From Paracoccaceae bacterium (GTDB lineage: Bacteria; Pseudomonadota; Alphaproteobacteria; Rhodobacterales; Rhodobacteraceae): 64,000 nt of DNA. A model generated the notes under the pieces. The model saw only the letters and a program-made list of their open reading frames with translations. It was not told the origin of the DNA and ran no database searches. Positions within the stretch are counted from its first letter, which is position 1. Each line of letters begins with the position of its first letter. Where the stretch lies: positions 248,001-312,000 of the forward strand of contig JAIOYF010000002.1 of assembly GCA_021741245.1 (NCBI GenBank), read 5' to 3'. Both the position numbers and the translations under genes were made by a program. Of the stretch, positions 34,701 to 43,467 are shown piece by piece.

Positions 34701-35851
34701 GCCAGATCAATCGTGTCTGCGCCCGCAGCAATCTGGCCTGCTGGCCCGGTTGCGCGCCACAGACCTGCTGCCGCGTCAAAGGTCAATTCCACCGGTTCAG
34801 ACAGGGCCGTCCCGGTCAATGTCACAGCGGTTGCGCCACGATTCAGCGGGCCCGGACCAACCTCAACCCCCTGCAGCGCAAAAAGACCGCCCCCCGGCTT
34901 GCCGATCAGATCAATGCCCTGCGCATGTGCCGCATTCAGATCATCGGCCAAGCGCCCTGCAAGTGCGTTCAGATCAGAGATCGATGCATCTATCGCCGCA
35001 AGGGATGCCGATTGCCCGACAAGTCGCCCCCCAGACAGGGGGGCAAGCAGCGTTTTTGCGGCCCCTTGGGTCACATCAAGTGCCAGGGGCACGCCAGTGT
35101 TAAGCGTCACTTTCGCAGCACCCTCTGGCCCCAAAAGGGATACGCCTCCCGGACCGGCGCCAAGCCGCACAGCAGCGCGGCCAAGTGAATCCAAAGTGAC
35201 GTTGACCTCAAGCTCTTGCCCAAGCTGGGTCAAAAATGCGTCGCGCAAGTCAAGAACGGGATTGACCGCGCCCGACGGCAGGGTCATGCCCATCATGCGC
35301 GCATTCAGATCGCCCAGATCAGCCAGCAAAGACTGCACCTTTTTGACAGCCAGTCCTGCAAGGCCAACAACATCCTCACGCAGGGCAGAAAGCCCTATCG
35401 CGGCATCGGCAATACTGGAGGCGACGCCCGCCCCTTCTTGCATCACAACCCGGCGCAGGCCCAGATCCGAAGGTTGGGTGGACAGCGAACTTAGCGTGCC
35501 AAAGAAACTTTCCATCGCGTCCGATATGGACCCGGCAGACGGCAGAAAGGCTTGCTCCAACCCTTCGCTGATCTCCACTTGCGCAGTGGCAGCGGAAAGG
35601 GTGCTTTCACTGGACCGCAGGCGATCGCTGGCAATCGCATCAAAGGCCCGGCGCACATCGGTAACCAAAACCCCTTGGCCATTTGTTGATGCACCCGTGG
35701 GTGTCATGGATGCGCCGGACTGGGGCTGCAGGATCGCTTCGCGGCGCACATACCCTGCGGTATTGACGTTGGCCACGTTGTCAGCCGTGACCGACAAGGC
35801 AGTGCGATAGGCCAAGACCCCACTGCGCGCGATGTCGATCATGCCGGACAT
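31796..35851 (-). CDS. flgK: Giant hook-filament junction protein FlgK
   Basis: A 1351-residue HAP1, more than twice the usual 450-650. The ends are typical: N-terminus GVLAYRTALSVTADNVANVNTAGYVRR and C-terminus NLDTEAARMIELQQAYQASAQVLSIARQLFDTIL. The middle (~250-1200) is a Gly/Ala/Leu-rich series of diverged beta repeats of the kind GxxxxFTVTVAG/ LPxGxTAxxxAxAL. The frame is open throughout, so this is a real long protein and not a fusion artefact. It would give the hook-filament junction a large outer domain. AAAGGAA precedes the ATG. Confidence 0.93.
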   Translation of the reverse strand: MSGMIDIARSGVLAYRTALSVTADNVANVNTAGYVRREAILQPQSGASMTPTGASTNGQGVLVTDVRRAFDAIASDRLRSSESTLSAATAQVEISEGLEQAFLPSAGSISDAMESFFGTLSSLSTQPSDLGLRRVVMQEGAGVASSIADAAIGLSALREDVVGLAGLAVKKVQSLLADLGDLNARMMGMTLPSGAVNPVLDLRDAFLTQLGQELEVNVTLDSLGRAAVRLGAGPGGVSLLGPEGAAKVTLNTGVPLALDVTQGAAKTLLAPLSGGRLVGQSASLAAIDASISDLNALAGRLADDLNAAHAQGIDLIGKPGGGLFALQGVEVGPGPLNRGATAVTLTGTALSEPVELTFDAAAGLWRATGPAGQIAAGADTIDLAGLSIRFTGAAKDGDRFTLTPRSGQAQDMRFVLADPRGIAAAGSSVVSPLAGNAGAASITVEPASVPASGLGDLGSMLSPAAAGAISLMRSGVVGMVPAGSTSLDLISLGQQSSLDWMMPDATIAAGGELSFTAAGQAHRFALPAGLTAQGLAEALNAGDILSADGASLAQLGVQAGGVPGQVTLSLAQGDFAAGASLTLAGAAHDPLQSSAQPNAGSIQVFTRSGRQIAGTPMTAADAARLLTEANGFLPGASYQPDWLNAATGTAYLETSVSRLLVPGAETAMLTLPDAGVAQSLTLRSGERTINLALPEGATAAMAADLLQGAVPGLAATAQTSLSIRDVSDGQISLRLAGKNSQPIALFATVAGGDLAALARAISAVSDATGISATTTPDGQRLMLTQMDGEDIRLSDVVHSDGGTFRAVAVDPEGLARGAEQTLGAGQTALSIAGQVRLIGASAFSVTVAGATATSVADAFAGGMAQRAVLAGGAVQDLVFATDPLADAGGIAADGLSATAASLTHTLNVGGRVATVTGSTTPQEVALGLAAALREGSPVASLTGAALGALPSEGTSADIKLDGVSYRLRMQSGAVIVEGPELGRLTASFGADNRLTLRVPGGVSDGQSLSVDPASVGAAAFGLAAAQPVTVQIAGTAVDPASLPPGGQSLSIEVAGQRHDLTVRNDTGAVVIDIPPGFPGSALVQADNSITLDLGAGQGPMRVLPGADLAGFATNGTAVSAQGGGLRLTSLGGNPVDSKLSVSALAAERLHLANLPPEELIVVMTGSGPLRLAGSIGPVQPPAPRDSEVLVTDPATGLIDLVDRATGQSIASGFLDAAGQATLGGYRITLTGRAVAGDGFAIRSNTSPALDTRSLDRLIGLAEADPEKGRGGFAKILSEMTGAIGSQVRAAQQKEATMQAGHEALSRKVAEASAVNLDTEAARMIELQQAYQASAQVLSIARQLFDTILSSM

Positions 35852-35857
35852 TCTGGC

Positions 35858-36148
35858 TTATTCCTTTGGGGCAACATAGCCGCGGAACTGTCGTTCCACA
35901 GCGTCGGCAATTCCCAGCCCTGCACGGCCAGCCGCGAGGCGCGTCACCTCGGTCTCATACATATCGCGGGCGGAATTTACCCCCTGCCCCCCCATGATAT
36001 CTTCGCCCAACGAGGCCTCTCGGGCGGCCTTGAGGAAGGTGTTCAGAAAGATCGCCTCAAAACCCTCGGCGGCTTTGCGCAGATCGGCGGCGGCGCGGTT
36101 TGGATCCGTCACCGGGGTCAGGGGCATAGGGGGTTTGTCGATGCGCAT
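35858..36148 (-). CDS. flgJ: Rod-cap protein FlgJ, short form without muramidase
   Basis: A 96-residue protein corresponding only to the N-terminal rod-binding domain of FlgJ (LRKAAEGFEAIFLNTFLKAARE, MYETEVTRLAAGRAGLGIADAV). E. coli FlgJ (~313) has a C-terminal glucosaminidase domain, absent here and replaced by SltF nearby. One base separates it from the flgI stop. Confidence 0.92.
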   Translation of the reverse strand: MRIDKPPMPLTPVTDPNRAAADLRKAAEGFEAIFLNTFLKAAREASLGEDIMGGQGVNSARDMYETEVTRLAAGRAGLGIADAVERQFRGYVAPKE

Positions 36149-36149
36149 G

Positions 36150-37277
36150 TCAGATCACCACCAATTCGGCGCGCAAAGCGCCCGCTTCACGAAGAGCCTC
36201 AAGAATAGCCACCAGATCCGATGGCGTGGCACCAACCGCGTTGATCGCATCCACCAGCGACGACAGGCTGACGCCGGGATCAAAGACAAACGCCCGCGCC
36301 GGGTCTTGGCTGGCCTCAATCTGGGTGTCAGGCGTGACGACCGGCGCGCCCGGCGCAACGACCGTCGCGCCATTGCCGGCGACGACCGTCGCCCCTTGGC
36401 TGACATTCTGATCCTCGGTCACCTGCACCGTCAAAGACCCGTGCGTCACGGCCGCGGGTGTCACCCGGACATTGCCACCGATCACGATGGTCCCGGTGCG
36501 GGAGTTGATCACCACCTTGGCCGCCGGGGCATCGGGGGTCACATCCACATTTTCCAACAGCCCCATGAAACTGACGCGCTGACCCGGATCAACGGGCGCA
36601 CGAACGCGGATCGAGGTGGCATCCAAGGGCAGGGCAACGCCCCCGCCAAAGGTTTTGTTGATCTCTTCCGCCACCAGCGACGCGGTGGAAAAGTCACCGC
36701 GATGCAGGTTCAGCACCAGAAATTCCGTGTCAAGGAACGGGGTTTCAACCATCCGTTCCACCATCGCACCGCGCGGCACGCGCCCCACTGTGGGAATGTT
36801 CACGGTCAGCGATGATCCATCCGCACCTTCCACCCCAAGGCCACCGACAACGAGGTTGCCTTGGGCGATGGCATAAACCTCGCCATCGGCACCCATAAGG
36901 GGCGTCATCAACAGCGTTCCGCCTTTCAGCGACTTTGACTGCCCGACGGTGGACACGGTCACATCCAAAGTTTGGCCCGTCTTCAGAAACGGGGTCAACT
37001 CTGCCGTGACCATGACCGCCGCCGCATTCTTTGCGTTCAGGTCCGCAGCATCGACCGAGAGGCCAAGGCGCGAGATCATGCTTTCCAGGGATTGCAGCGT
37101 CAGCCCGGAATTGCCATCGCCCGTCCCCGACAGCCCCACAACAATGCCGTAACCCACCAATGGGTTCGACCTTACCCCTGCAACGGATGCCAAATCCTTT
37201 AGCCGGTCGGCGAGGGCACTTTGCGGCAGCACGGCATTGATCATCAGCAGGCTGCACAAGACGGAAATGCGGATCAT
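36150..37277 (-). CDS. flgI: Flagellar P-ring protein FlgI
   Basis: A 375-residue periplasmic P-ring protein with a signal peptide ([23 protein letters not shown]) and the strongly conserved [30 protein letters not shown]. The C-terminal part has the family's [26 protein letters not shown] ending. ATG 37277 follows AGGGG; a GTG one codon earlier also exists. The accessory gene flgA was not seen in this window. Confidence 0.96.
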   Translation of the reverse strand: MIRISVLCSLLMINAVLPQSALADRLKDLASVAGVRSNPLVGYGIVVGLSGTGDGNSGLTLQSLESMISRLGLSVDAADLNAKNAAAVMVTAELTPFLKTGQTLDVTVSTVGQSKSLKGGTLLMTPLMGADGEVYAIAQGNLVVGGLGVEGADGSSLTVNIPTVGRVPRGAMVERMVETPFLDTEFLVLNLHRGDFSTASLVAEEINKTFGGGVALPLDATSIRVRAPVDPGQRVSFMGLLENVDVTPDAPAAKVVINSRTGTIVIGGNVRVTPAAVTHGSLTVQVTEDQNVSQGATVVAGNGATVVAPGAPVVTPDTQIEASQDPARAFVFDPGVSLSSLVDAINAVGATPSDLVAILEALREAGALRAELVVI

Positions 37278-37286
37278 CACGCGCCC

Positions 37287-37949
37287 CTAGAGTGGTGAAA
37301 TGACAGACATGCCGCGCCGCAACCAGCCCGGCCTCGCCGTGTCATGCGTATCACCTGCGCCCACATACTGGATGTCGGCATGGGCAATCCGGTCAGAGCG
37401 CACCACATTGTCGGGGCCGATATCCTCGGGGCGCACCACCCCTGTCAGGCGGATGTATTCGCGCCCGTTGTTCAGCGTCAGCCGCTTTTGCCCCATGATC
37501 TCCAGCATCCCGCCGGGCATTTCACGCACCACCGAAACCGACATCCGCCCCGTCAAGGAATTTGACTGCTGGGCGGCCCCCCGGCCGTCAAAGGATTGGT
37601 CTGTTCCGCTGGTCAACGCGTCATCATCAAAACCACCCGTCAGAACATTCGGCAGGTCAATCTGATATGAGTTTGTGCGCCCGCCACTGGCCGATTGGGA
37701 TTTGCTGGCCGCAAACTTCTCACTGAATTCAACGGTCAGAATATCCCCAACGCGGGCGGCACGCCGGTCAGAGGCGAACAGGCCAGCCGAAGACGCGGTG
37801 TAAATCCCACCCGTCGGAGTTGTGGCCGTCAAATCAGGTCCCTCGACCGGATAGACCGGGTCATAACCTTCGGAGGCCTTTTCCTCGATCTGGGTGGCGC
37901 AGGCCGACAAAACCGTAAAAACTGTCACACACAAAAATGGTCGGAACAT
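37287..37949 (-). CDS. flgH: Flagellar L-ring lipoprotein FlgH
   Basis: A 220-residue lipoprotein. The signal peptide ends in the lipobox LSAC (MFRPFLCVTVFTVLSAC). The family signature includes LFASDRRAARVGDILTVEFSEKFAASKSQS and GMLEIMGQKRLTLNNGREYIRLTGVVRPEDI. It forms the outer-membrane bushing with FlgI below. Confidence 0.95.
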   Translation of the reverse strand: MFRPFLCVTVFTVLSACATQIEEKASEGYDPVYPVEGPDLTATTPTGGIYTASSAGLFASDRRAARVGDILTVEFSEKFAASKSQSASGGRTNSYQIDLPNVLTGGFDDDALTSGTDQSFDGRGAAQQSNSLTGRMSVSVVREMPGGMLEIMGQKRLTLNNGREYIRLTGVVRPEDIGPDNVVRSDRIAHADIQYVGAGDTHDTARPGWLRRGMSVISPL

Positions 37950-37961
37950 GAAACTGGCCTA

Positions 37962-38750
37962 TCAAAGCTTGTTGGAAAGGAAGCGCATCATCTCGTCCGA
38001 GGCCGAGATGGATTTGGAGTTCACCTCATAGGCGCGCTGGGTTTCGATCATATCGACCAGTTCTTGCACGACATTGACGTTAGACGCCTCAAGCGCGCCC
38101 TGCACCAGACGCCCGGCGCCATCTGCCACGGGCGGGCCAATCACCGGCGGGCCGCTGGCAGGGGTTTCGACAAGGAAGTTTTCACCCACCGGATCAAGAC
38201 CGCGCGGGTTGACGAAATTGGCCAGCGTGATCTGACCCACCTCTTGCATCTCGATCTGTCCGGGCATCTTTACCGAAACGATACCATCCGCGGACACGCT
38301 GATTTCCATGGCTCCCTGCGGAATGGCCATTTCAGGTTGCATGATGTAACCGCTGTCCGTGCTGAGCGTGCCATCTGACGTCAGGGCGAATGATCCGTCA
38401 CGCGTGTAACCGATCTGCCCGTCGGGCATCAGAACCTGAAAGAACCCTTGCCCGTCGATGGCGACATCAAGGGCGTTGTCGGTGTTGACCATATTGCCTT
38501 GGGTAAAGGATTTCTCGGTGCTCAGCACCCGGACCCCGGTGCCAACCGCAAAGGCGGACCCGGATTGCGTGCCATCCGACGTGGGCGAGCCCGCAGCGCG
38601 CACTGATTGGTAAAGCAGCGTTTCAAAATTTGCCCGGTCCCGCTTGAACCCCGTCGTGTTCACGTTGGCCAAGTTGTTGGCGATGACCTGCATGCGGGTC
38701 TGCTGGGCGTTCAGGCCCGTTTTGGCAACATGCATTGCATTGGTTGACAT
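37962..38750 (-). CDS. flgG: Flagellar distal rod protein FlgG
   Basis: A 262-residue distal rod protein of normal length. N-terminal rod/hook motif GLNAQQTRMQVIANNLANVNTTGFKRDRANFE and C-terminal LEASNVNVVQELVDMIETQRAYEVNSKSI are diagnostic. It has its own sigma-54 promoter in the 127-base gap upstream; AGGAGG lies 11 bases before ATG 38750. It is the first gene of a flgGHIJKL unit. Confidence 0.96.
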   Translation of the reverse strand: MSTNAMHVAKTGLNAQQTRMQVIANNLANVNTTGFKRDRANFETLLYQSVRAAGSPTSDGTQSGSAFAVGTGVRVLSTEKSFTQGNMVNTDNALDVAIDGQGFFQVLMPDGQIGYTRDGSFALTSDGTLSTDSGYIMQPEMAIPQGAMEISVSADGIVSVKMPGQIEMQEVGQITLANFVNPRGLDPVGENFLVETPASGPPVIGPPVADGAGRLVQGALEASNVNVVQELVDMIETQRAYEVNSKSISASDEMMRFLSNKL

Positions 38751-38792
38751 TTCTGTCGGGCCTCCTTGCCGCGTTCGCTTTGGTTAAGCTCT

Positions 38793-38808
38793 TGCAAAGG
38801 CTGTGCCA
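38793..38808 (-). promoter_or_regulatory. Sigma-54 promoter of flgG operon
   Basis: On the minus strand TGGCAC-AGCCT-TTGCA matches the -24/-12 consensus fully, about 43 bases before flgG ATG, in the gap after flgF. Confidence 0.9.
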
Positions 38809-38877
38809 TTTGGAAGGAAGTCGAAGGGATCAGGCAGAAAAGATGTCAAAAGCTGTGGGCAGATGGATCGCAAGCGA

Positions 38878-39639
38878 TCAGGATTCCGGCATCCGCATCA
38901 GGCGGGTTCCGGCCTCATCCACCTCTTGGGCGGTCGTGATCATGCGCAGGTTGATCTCGAAGGTGCGTTGCAAATCGATGGACGCCACCAATTCTTCGGT
39001 GACATTCACATTCGCCCCCTCCAACACCCCCTGCAGGACCCGCGCGCCCTGGTTCGGCGCAGGAACCGTCCCATCGGTCACGCGAACTTGCCCGTCCCCG
39101 CCTTTTTCAAGGGTCTGATCGTCAACAACGACGGTTGCCAAGGTGGCGACCTGAACCTGTTCGCCGGGCGCGCCACCCAGAGGTTCGATCCAGATCGTGC
39201 CCGACTGATCCACCACGATGGCGCGCGAAGGCGGCAAGGTGATGGGTTGCAGTCCGGTATCCAGCATCAGGTCACCCGCCCCGTTCAGCAGCCTTCCATC
39301 GGGACCGATGCGCATGTCACCCCGTCTGGACAGCGCCGTATCGCCCCCGGTCTGGGGTTTGATGAACAAGTAGCCCTCATCCGCGATGGCAATATCCATC
39401 GGCTCGCCAGTGCGGCTGGCCATCCCCATTTCCGATGAAAAGGTATGCGGGCCTTTTTCAAGTTGCATGGCCCGAGAGGTCAGGCTGTCGGGACTGTCGA
39501 TGTAAAAGGCGCGCCCTTCATTCGGCAGATCGCGCCGGTAGCCCGGCACGTTCATGTTCGCCAAGTTGTTCGCAGACGCCACGCGCTGATCGGCAAGGTT
39601 CTTTATCGAATTCAGTGCCGTGTGAACAAGCCTATCCAT
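38878..39639 (-). CDS. flgF: Flagellar proximal rod protein FlgF
   Basis: A 253-residue rod protein. The N-terminus LVHTALNSIKNLADQRVASANNLANMNVPGYRRDL and C-terminal LEGANVNVTEELVASIDLQRTFEINLRMI show the rod/hook family; position between flgE and flgG gives FlgF. It is the last gene of the flgBCDEF unit. Confidence 0.93.
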   Translation of the reverse strand: MDRLVHTALNSIKNLADQRVASANNLANMNVPGYRRDLPNEGRAFYIDSPDSLTSRAMQLEKGPHTFSSEMGMASRTGEPMDIAIADEGYLFIKPQTGGDTALSRRGDMRIGPDGRLLNGAGDLMLDTGLQPITLPPSRAIVVDQSGTIWIEPLGGAPGEQVQVATLATVVVDDQTLEKGGDGQVRVTDGTVPAPNQGARVLQGVLEGANVNVTEELVASIDLQRTFEINLRMITTAQEVDEAGTRLMRMPES

Positions 39640-39651
39640 TTTAGCCCCCTA

Positions 39652-40908
39652 TCAGCCGCGCATGTTGAGAATCGTCTGCGACAGTGAGGACGAGGTTTCC
39701 ATCGCCTTGGCTGACGCCTGATAATTCCGCTGGGCGGTGATCAGATTGACCAACTCTTCCGTCAGATCCACGTTTGACCGCTCAAGTGAGCCAGATCGCA
39801 AAAGCCCAAAGCCTGATTCACCGGGAACACCAAGCACCGGCACCCCAGAATCCGGCGTTTGTGAAAGGGCTGTCGCCCCCATTTGGCGCATGCCTTGCGG
39901 GTTGGTGAAATTGGCAAGGACGATCTTTCCCATGGCAATCGATTCCCCACTGGAATACCCGGCCCAGAGCGTTCCGTTGGAATCAACCTCAACCGCATAG
40001 AGGGTTGATTTGCGCAGACCATTGTGGTCGAGCGTCGCCACCTCAAAATCGCTGTCCATCAAGGTGCTGCCTGACAGATCAACGGACATATCCCGATCAC
40101 CAAGACCAAAGGTGATCTGGCCTCCAGTGAGGATCTTGCCATTCGCATCAAAGGTTGTGGACTGGGCCGTTGTGGCCGCCTTTTCGGATCCTTCGACGAC
40201 CAGATAGGTTTCCCAAGTTGTCGAAGGGTCAGCGGCGTCAGATGCATCTGACTTTGCAAGGTAAAGCCAAGCGTTCATGGCGGCGCCATTTTCATCGTTT
40301 GCGACAACAGCGGTCTTGAACGCATAGGTCGTTGGATCATCTTGCGAAAACGGCGCTGGGGGAACGGACGCCTGCTGACCGATCTTGGTTTCGTCCGACG
40401 GGAAGTGAAGCTCGGCGTTGATCGTGGTTGTCGCCTTTATGTCGCCCCGTGCCGGTGGGATGGTCAGGGGGAGAGTGCCCTCCAAAGTGCCGCTCAGGGG
40501 TGTTCCATCCGTTGCGGTCGGCCAGCCCATCAATTGTGCGCCCATCGAATTGACGATGCGCCCTTCATTATCCAAGCTAAATGCCCCCGCGCGGGTATAA
40601 AGCGTCTCACTGGTTTGGCCAGACGAGGCACGAACGGGAAAAAATCCCGCGCCTTCGATCGCAATGTCCAGCACGTTCCCAGTCGCGGTGACGTTGCCTT
40701 GCGTGAAAATTTGGGTAACTCGCCCCGTCTGAACACCCGAACCTGTGGACGTGCGGCCCACTTCGAGTGGTGACGAGGAAAAGATATCGGCAAATTCGAC
40801 CCGGCTTCCCTTGAAGCCATAGGTGCCGACGTTGGCGATGTTATGTGAGATTGCACTAATTTCCGCCTGTGAGGCCGAAACACCAGTAAGGGCCGTATAC
40901 ATAGACAT
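39652..40908 (-). CDS. flgE: Flagellar hook protein FlgE
   Basis: A 418-residue hook subunit. It starts MSMYTALTGVSASQAEISAI with HNIANVGTYGFKGSRVEFADI and ends RSNVDLTEELVNLITAQRNYQASAKAMETSSSLSQTILNMRG. ATG 40908 is chosen because AGGAGA lies ten bases upstream and because the family starts here; the longer in-frame extension is unsupported. Confidence 0.95.
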   Translation of the reverse strand: MSMYTALTGVSASQAEISAISHNIANVGTYGFKGSRVEFADIFSSSPLEVGRTSTGSGVQTGRVTQIFTQGNVTATGNVLDIAIEGAGFFPVRASSGQTSETLYTRAGAFSLDNEGRIVNSMGAQLMGWPTATDGTPLSGTLEGTLPLTIPPARGDIKATTTINAELHFPSDETKIGQQASVPPAPFSQDDPTTYAFKTAVVANDENGAAMNAWLYLAKSDASDAADPSTTWETYLVVEGSEKAATTAQSTTFDANGKILTGGQITFGLGDRDMSVDLSGSTLMDSDFEVATLDHNGLRKSTLYAVEVDSNGTLWAGYSSGESIAMGKIVLANFTNPQGMRQMGATALSQTPDSGVPVLGVPGESGFGLLRSGSLERSNVDLTEELVNLITAQRNYQASAKAMETSSSLSQTILNMRG

Positions 40909-40936
40909 TCTTGGTTCTCTCCTGTCGGTAAACTCT

Positions 40937-41617
40937 TTAACGGAAGGCTTCGACTTCCAACGCATTCAAGGCGCCGTAGTCTTCGATCTGCAGGGTGATA
41001 TCGTCTGATCCATATCCGGCAGCGCGGGCCGAAACGACGCGGGCATAGACGGAAGGGCCGACCTCTTGCGTGCCATCGGCATCGACGGTCGCCACGCTGA
41101 CGCGCACGGCGCCATGGCTTTCCCTCAGGCTTTGCGGCAGGTCAGACCAAGTAAACCCGACCAGACCCGCCTGCTGTGCCCCAAGGCTTTCGCTGTGGAA
41201 GATTTCGCCTGACAGGGGATCGGAATAGCTGATGATGACATTCTCGGCCGACGTGGCCAGATCGACCACACCGTGGACGGCACCTTCTGCATCTGGGCGG
41301 GCAAGATTGCCGGGAACCAGCACCTGATGACCCAACAGGTTTGTCGCGGTTGCCATCCGGGCATCGCGGGTGCTGCTTGCCATGCCCGTTAGGGTATCGT
41401 TGACTTTTTCAATGCCCGAAACCGTTGAGAATTGCGCCATCTGCGCCAGAAACTCGCCGTTATCCATTGGCTTCAAAGGATCCTGATTCTTCAACTGCGC
41501 TGTCAAAAGCGTCAGGAAATCCTTTTGGTTCAACGCGGCGCTGGTGGCATCGCTGTTGCTGCTGATGGCGCGATCTTGGGTCAATGGCAAGCCGCTGCGA
41601 CCGATGGTTTCAAGCAT
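40937..41617 (-). CDS. flgD: Flagellar hook cap / assembly protein FlgD
   Basis: A 226-residue hook scaffold protein. The N-terminal signature LNQKDFLTLLTAQLKNQDPLKPMDNGEFLAQMAQFSTVSGI is unmistakable; the C-terminal half has the FLN/tudor-like beta domains (DLATSAENVIISYSD). AAAGGG lies six bases before the ATG. Confidence 0.95.
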   Translation of the reverse strand: MLETIGRSGLPLTQDRAISSNSDATSAALNQKDFLTLLTAQLKNQDPLKPMDNGEFLAQMAQFSTVSGIEKVNDTLTGMASSTRDARMATATNLLGHQVLVPGNLARPDAEGAVHGVVDLATSAENVIISYSDPLSGEIFHSESLGAQQAGLVGFTWSDLPQSLRESHGAVRVSVATVDADGTQEVGPSVYARVVSARAAGYGSDDITLQIEDYGALNALEVEAFR

Positions 41618-41632
41618 GACGAACCCTTTCTC

Positions 41633-42052
41633 TTATGATCCCATGCTCAACGTGCGCGCCATGAGCGAGCGCAACGTCGACATGACTTCGAGTGTGTTTT
41701 GGTATTGCCGGGATGCTTCCATCATCTCGACCATTTCCTCTTCGACGCTGACGGTGGAGCGCCAGACAAAGCCGTCGGAATCTGCCGATGGGTGGTCCGG
41801 CTGGTAAACTTTCTCGGCCGCCCGATCCAATTGGACGATTTCACGCACCGTTGCCGTGGCAAGGCTGCTGTTTCCCAACATGTCGCCATATTCGGCCTCA
41901 AAAACCGGGCGCAATGGGCGGAACGCTTCTTCCGGGCTGCTGGCAACCGTGCCTGCGTTTGCAAGGTTTGACGCGGTGGTGTTCATCCGCACCATCTGCG
42001 CAGACATTGCACGCGCGCCCACGTCGAAAATATTCTCGAGCCCGGCCATCAT
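41633..42052 (-). CDS. flgC: Flagellar proximal rod protein FlgC
   Basis: A 139-residue rod protein with [32 protein letters not shown] near the N-terminus and the C-terminal [32 protein letters not shown]. The start ATG 42052 overlaps the flgB stop (ATGA); a second ATG follows directly at 42049. Confidence 0.95.
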   Translation of the reverse strand: MMAGLENIFDVGARAMSAQMVRMNTTASNLANAGTVASSPEEAFRPLRPVFEAEYGDMLGNSSLATATVREIVQLDRAAEKVYQPDHPSADSDGFVWRSTVSVEEEMVEMMEASRQYQNTLEVMSTLRSLMARTLSMGS

Positions 42053-42441
42053 TCGCCCCGTATCGCGGTCATCAGACCGGAAATGCGGCGATTGAGCAGT
42101 TGCAAGCTGGCCTGATACTGCAGCGTATTCTCGGCAAATTCCATTTGCTCAGTCGCCAGTTCAACGGTGTTGCCATCCAGCGAGGATGCAACAGGCACCC
42201 GGTACGCAAGACCGCCCGGCGCGGAAGATGCGCCTGTGGCGATATGGTCAGCATGGCTCACGTCAAGCGCGCCACCACCAATTGACGCTGCATACAAAGC
42301 CTTGAAATCGATATCGCGCGCTTTGAAATGCGGGGTGCCCGCATTGGCGATGTTCGAAGACAGGATTTCATTGCGCTGGCCACGCAAAAGAAGCGCATTT
42401 GAATGCACGCCAAGCTGATCGCGGAACGCGCCCAGTGTCAT
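42049..42441 (-). CDS. flgB: Flagellar proximal rod protein FlgB
   Basis: A 130-residue rod protein with [31 protein letters not shown] and the C-terminal [27 protein letters not shown]. It is the first gene of flgBCDEF, 60 bases downstream of a sigma-54 promoter. Confidence 0.95.
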   Translation of the reverse strand: MTLGAFRDQLGVHSNALLLRGQRNEILSSNIANAGTPHFKARDIDFKALYAASIGGGALDVSHADHIATGASSAPGGLAYRVPVASSLDGNTVELATEQMEFAENTLQYQASLQLLNRRISGLMTAIRGE

Positions 42442-42500
42442 TTGTCATCCTTTCCCCTGTCCAAGTTTTTTTGCGGGATGCCCCCACTTGGACCGACATT

Positions 42501-42516
42501 TGCAAGGAGGATGCCA
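42501..42516 (-). promoter_or_regulatory. Sigma-54 promoter of flgB operon
   Basis: On the minus strand TGGCAT-CCTCC-TTGCA: consensus except T for C at the last -24 base; GG and GC spacing exact. The -24 element's complement contains an ATG (42511) of the divergent gene. Confidence 0.85.
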
Positions 42517-42540
42517 AGTTGGACATTCAGGGAATTTGTT

Positions 42541-43467
42541 GTGGCGCTTAGATCAAAACCCCAAGGCCAGAATGGCAGCCGCAATCCCGCACTTGCGGGA
42601 TTTGCGTCACGGTTCATCAAGGCATTCGGGCCAATGCAAGACCCACTGGTGGTCTCCGAAGTTCTGGGCAAGCTTGGGCGGCGTGCCGTTGATCCGGCGG
42701 CGCGGCGCAGGGCAATCGCAGCCCGCATCGCGATCCTGTCCCTTGGGGGCCGCGAACCGCTGCGTCAGACCGAAATCATTTCAGAGGCTCCAGAACCAGC
42801 CACAGTGCAGCCGCCCGTCACCGCGCCCGTCGCCCCGCCCAAAGATCGCGAGCCTGCTGTCAAAAAGCCTACCAAAACCAAGATCATGAAAACCATTGTC
42901 GCTCTTGAAGATACGTCTGTCTTGCTTGAGGCGATCTCTCTTTCGGACAAGGTCAAAAAAGTAACTGACCTGCCCAGCCGGGAAGATTCGGCCACTCATC
43001 TTACCGTTGATGATCGCACGAACATCAAAGACGGATTTGCCATGACCGAGTCATCGGCACAACCGACCGGCACAACCGACGCCGTTGAGATGCCCTTTGT
43101 CGATCAGCTCTCAGGCGCTCAGTCCCTGAATTCTGACGATATATCGCACGCTACCAAGCAGAACACGAGCAAAGTGCTCAATCTTGCCCCCGAGTCGGCC
43201 TTGCCGCCCGGTGTGTCTGCACAGCCATCGGACGGCAATTCATCGCAGACCGATGAGGGTCCAGCAGACGCGAAACTGCCAAAGAAGAAAGTCCGCGGCA
43301 AACAAATGATTTCTTTTGATCTTTCTGCGCTTGATGATCTGGGGCAAGACAGCCCGGAAGAAACCCAAGCCCCCCAATCACCTGCAGGTGCGACGGGCGC
43401 GGTTGTGTCGGATGGGACTTCGGATCAACCCTATCCGCTGCGCGATATCACGCCAAAACGGATCTAA
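42541..43467 (+). CDS. Unknown, mostly disordered protein divergent from flgB
   Basis: About 308 residues. A basic N-terminal ~80 residues (ALAGFASRFIKAFGPMQDPLVVSEVLGKLGRRAVDPAARRRAIAARIAILSL) look helical and folded; the rest is Pro/Ser/Thr/Asp-rich and probably disordered, with short basic patches (KKPTKTKIMK, KKKVRGKQM). No membrane or signal segment; I do not recognise a family. GTG 42541 is preferred because AGGGA stands seven bases upstream; ATG 42511 has AGGAGG touching it, too close for use, and overlaps the flgB -24 element. The stop shares CTAA with the convergent kinase gene. Confidence 0.6.
   Translation: MALRSKPQGQNGSRNPALAGFASRFIKAFGPMQDPLVVSEVLGKLGRRAVDPAARRRAIAARIAILSLGGREPLRQTEIISEAPEPATVQPPVTAPVAPPKDREPAVKKPTKTKIMKTIVALEDTSVLLEAISLSDKVKKVTDLPSREDSATHLTVDDRTNIKDGFAMTESSAQPTGTTDAVEMPFVDQLSGAQSLNSDDISHATKQNTSKVLNLAPESALPPGVSAQPSDGNSSQTDEGPADAKLPKKKVRGKQMISFDLSALDDLGQDSPEETQAPQSPAGATGAVVSDGTSDQPYPLRDITPKRI

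Noticed and set aside
31796-35851. flgK as a fusion of two genes or a frameshift product
   Set aside because: One uninterrupted frame with normal codon use; both conserved ends are in the same frame.
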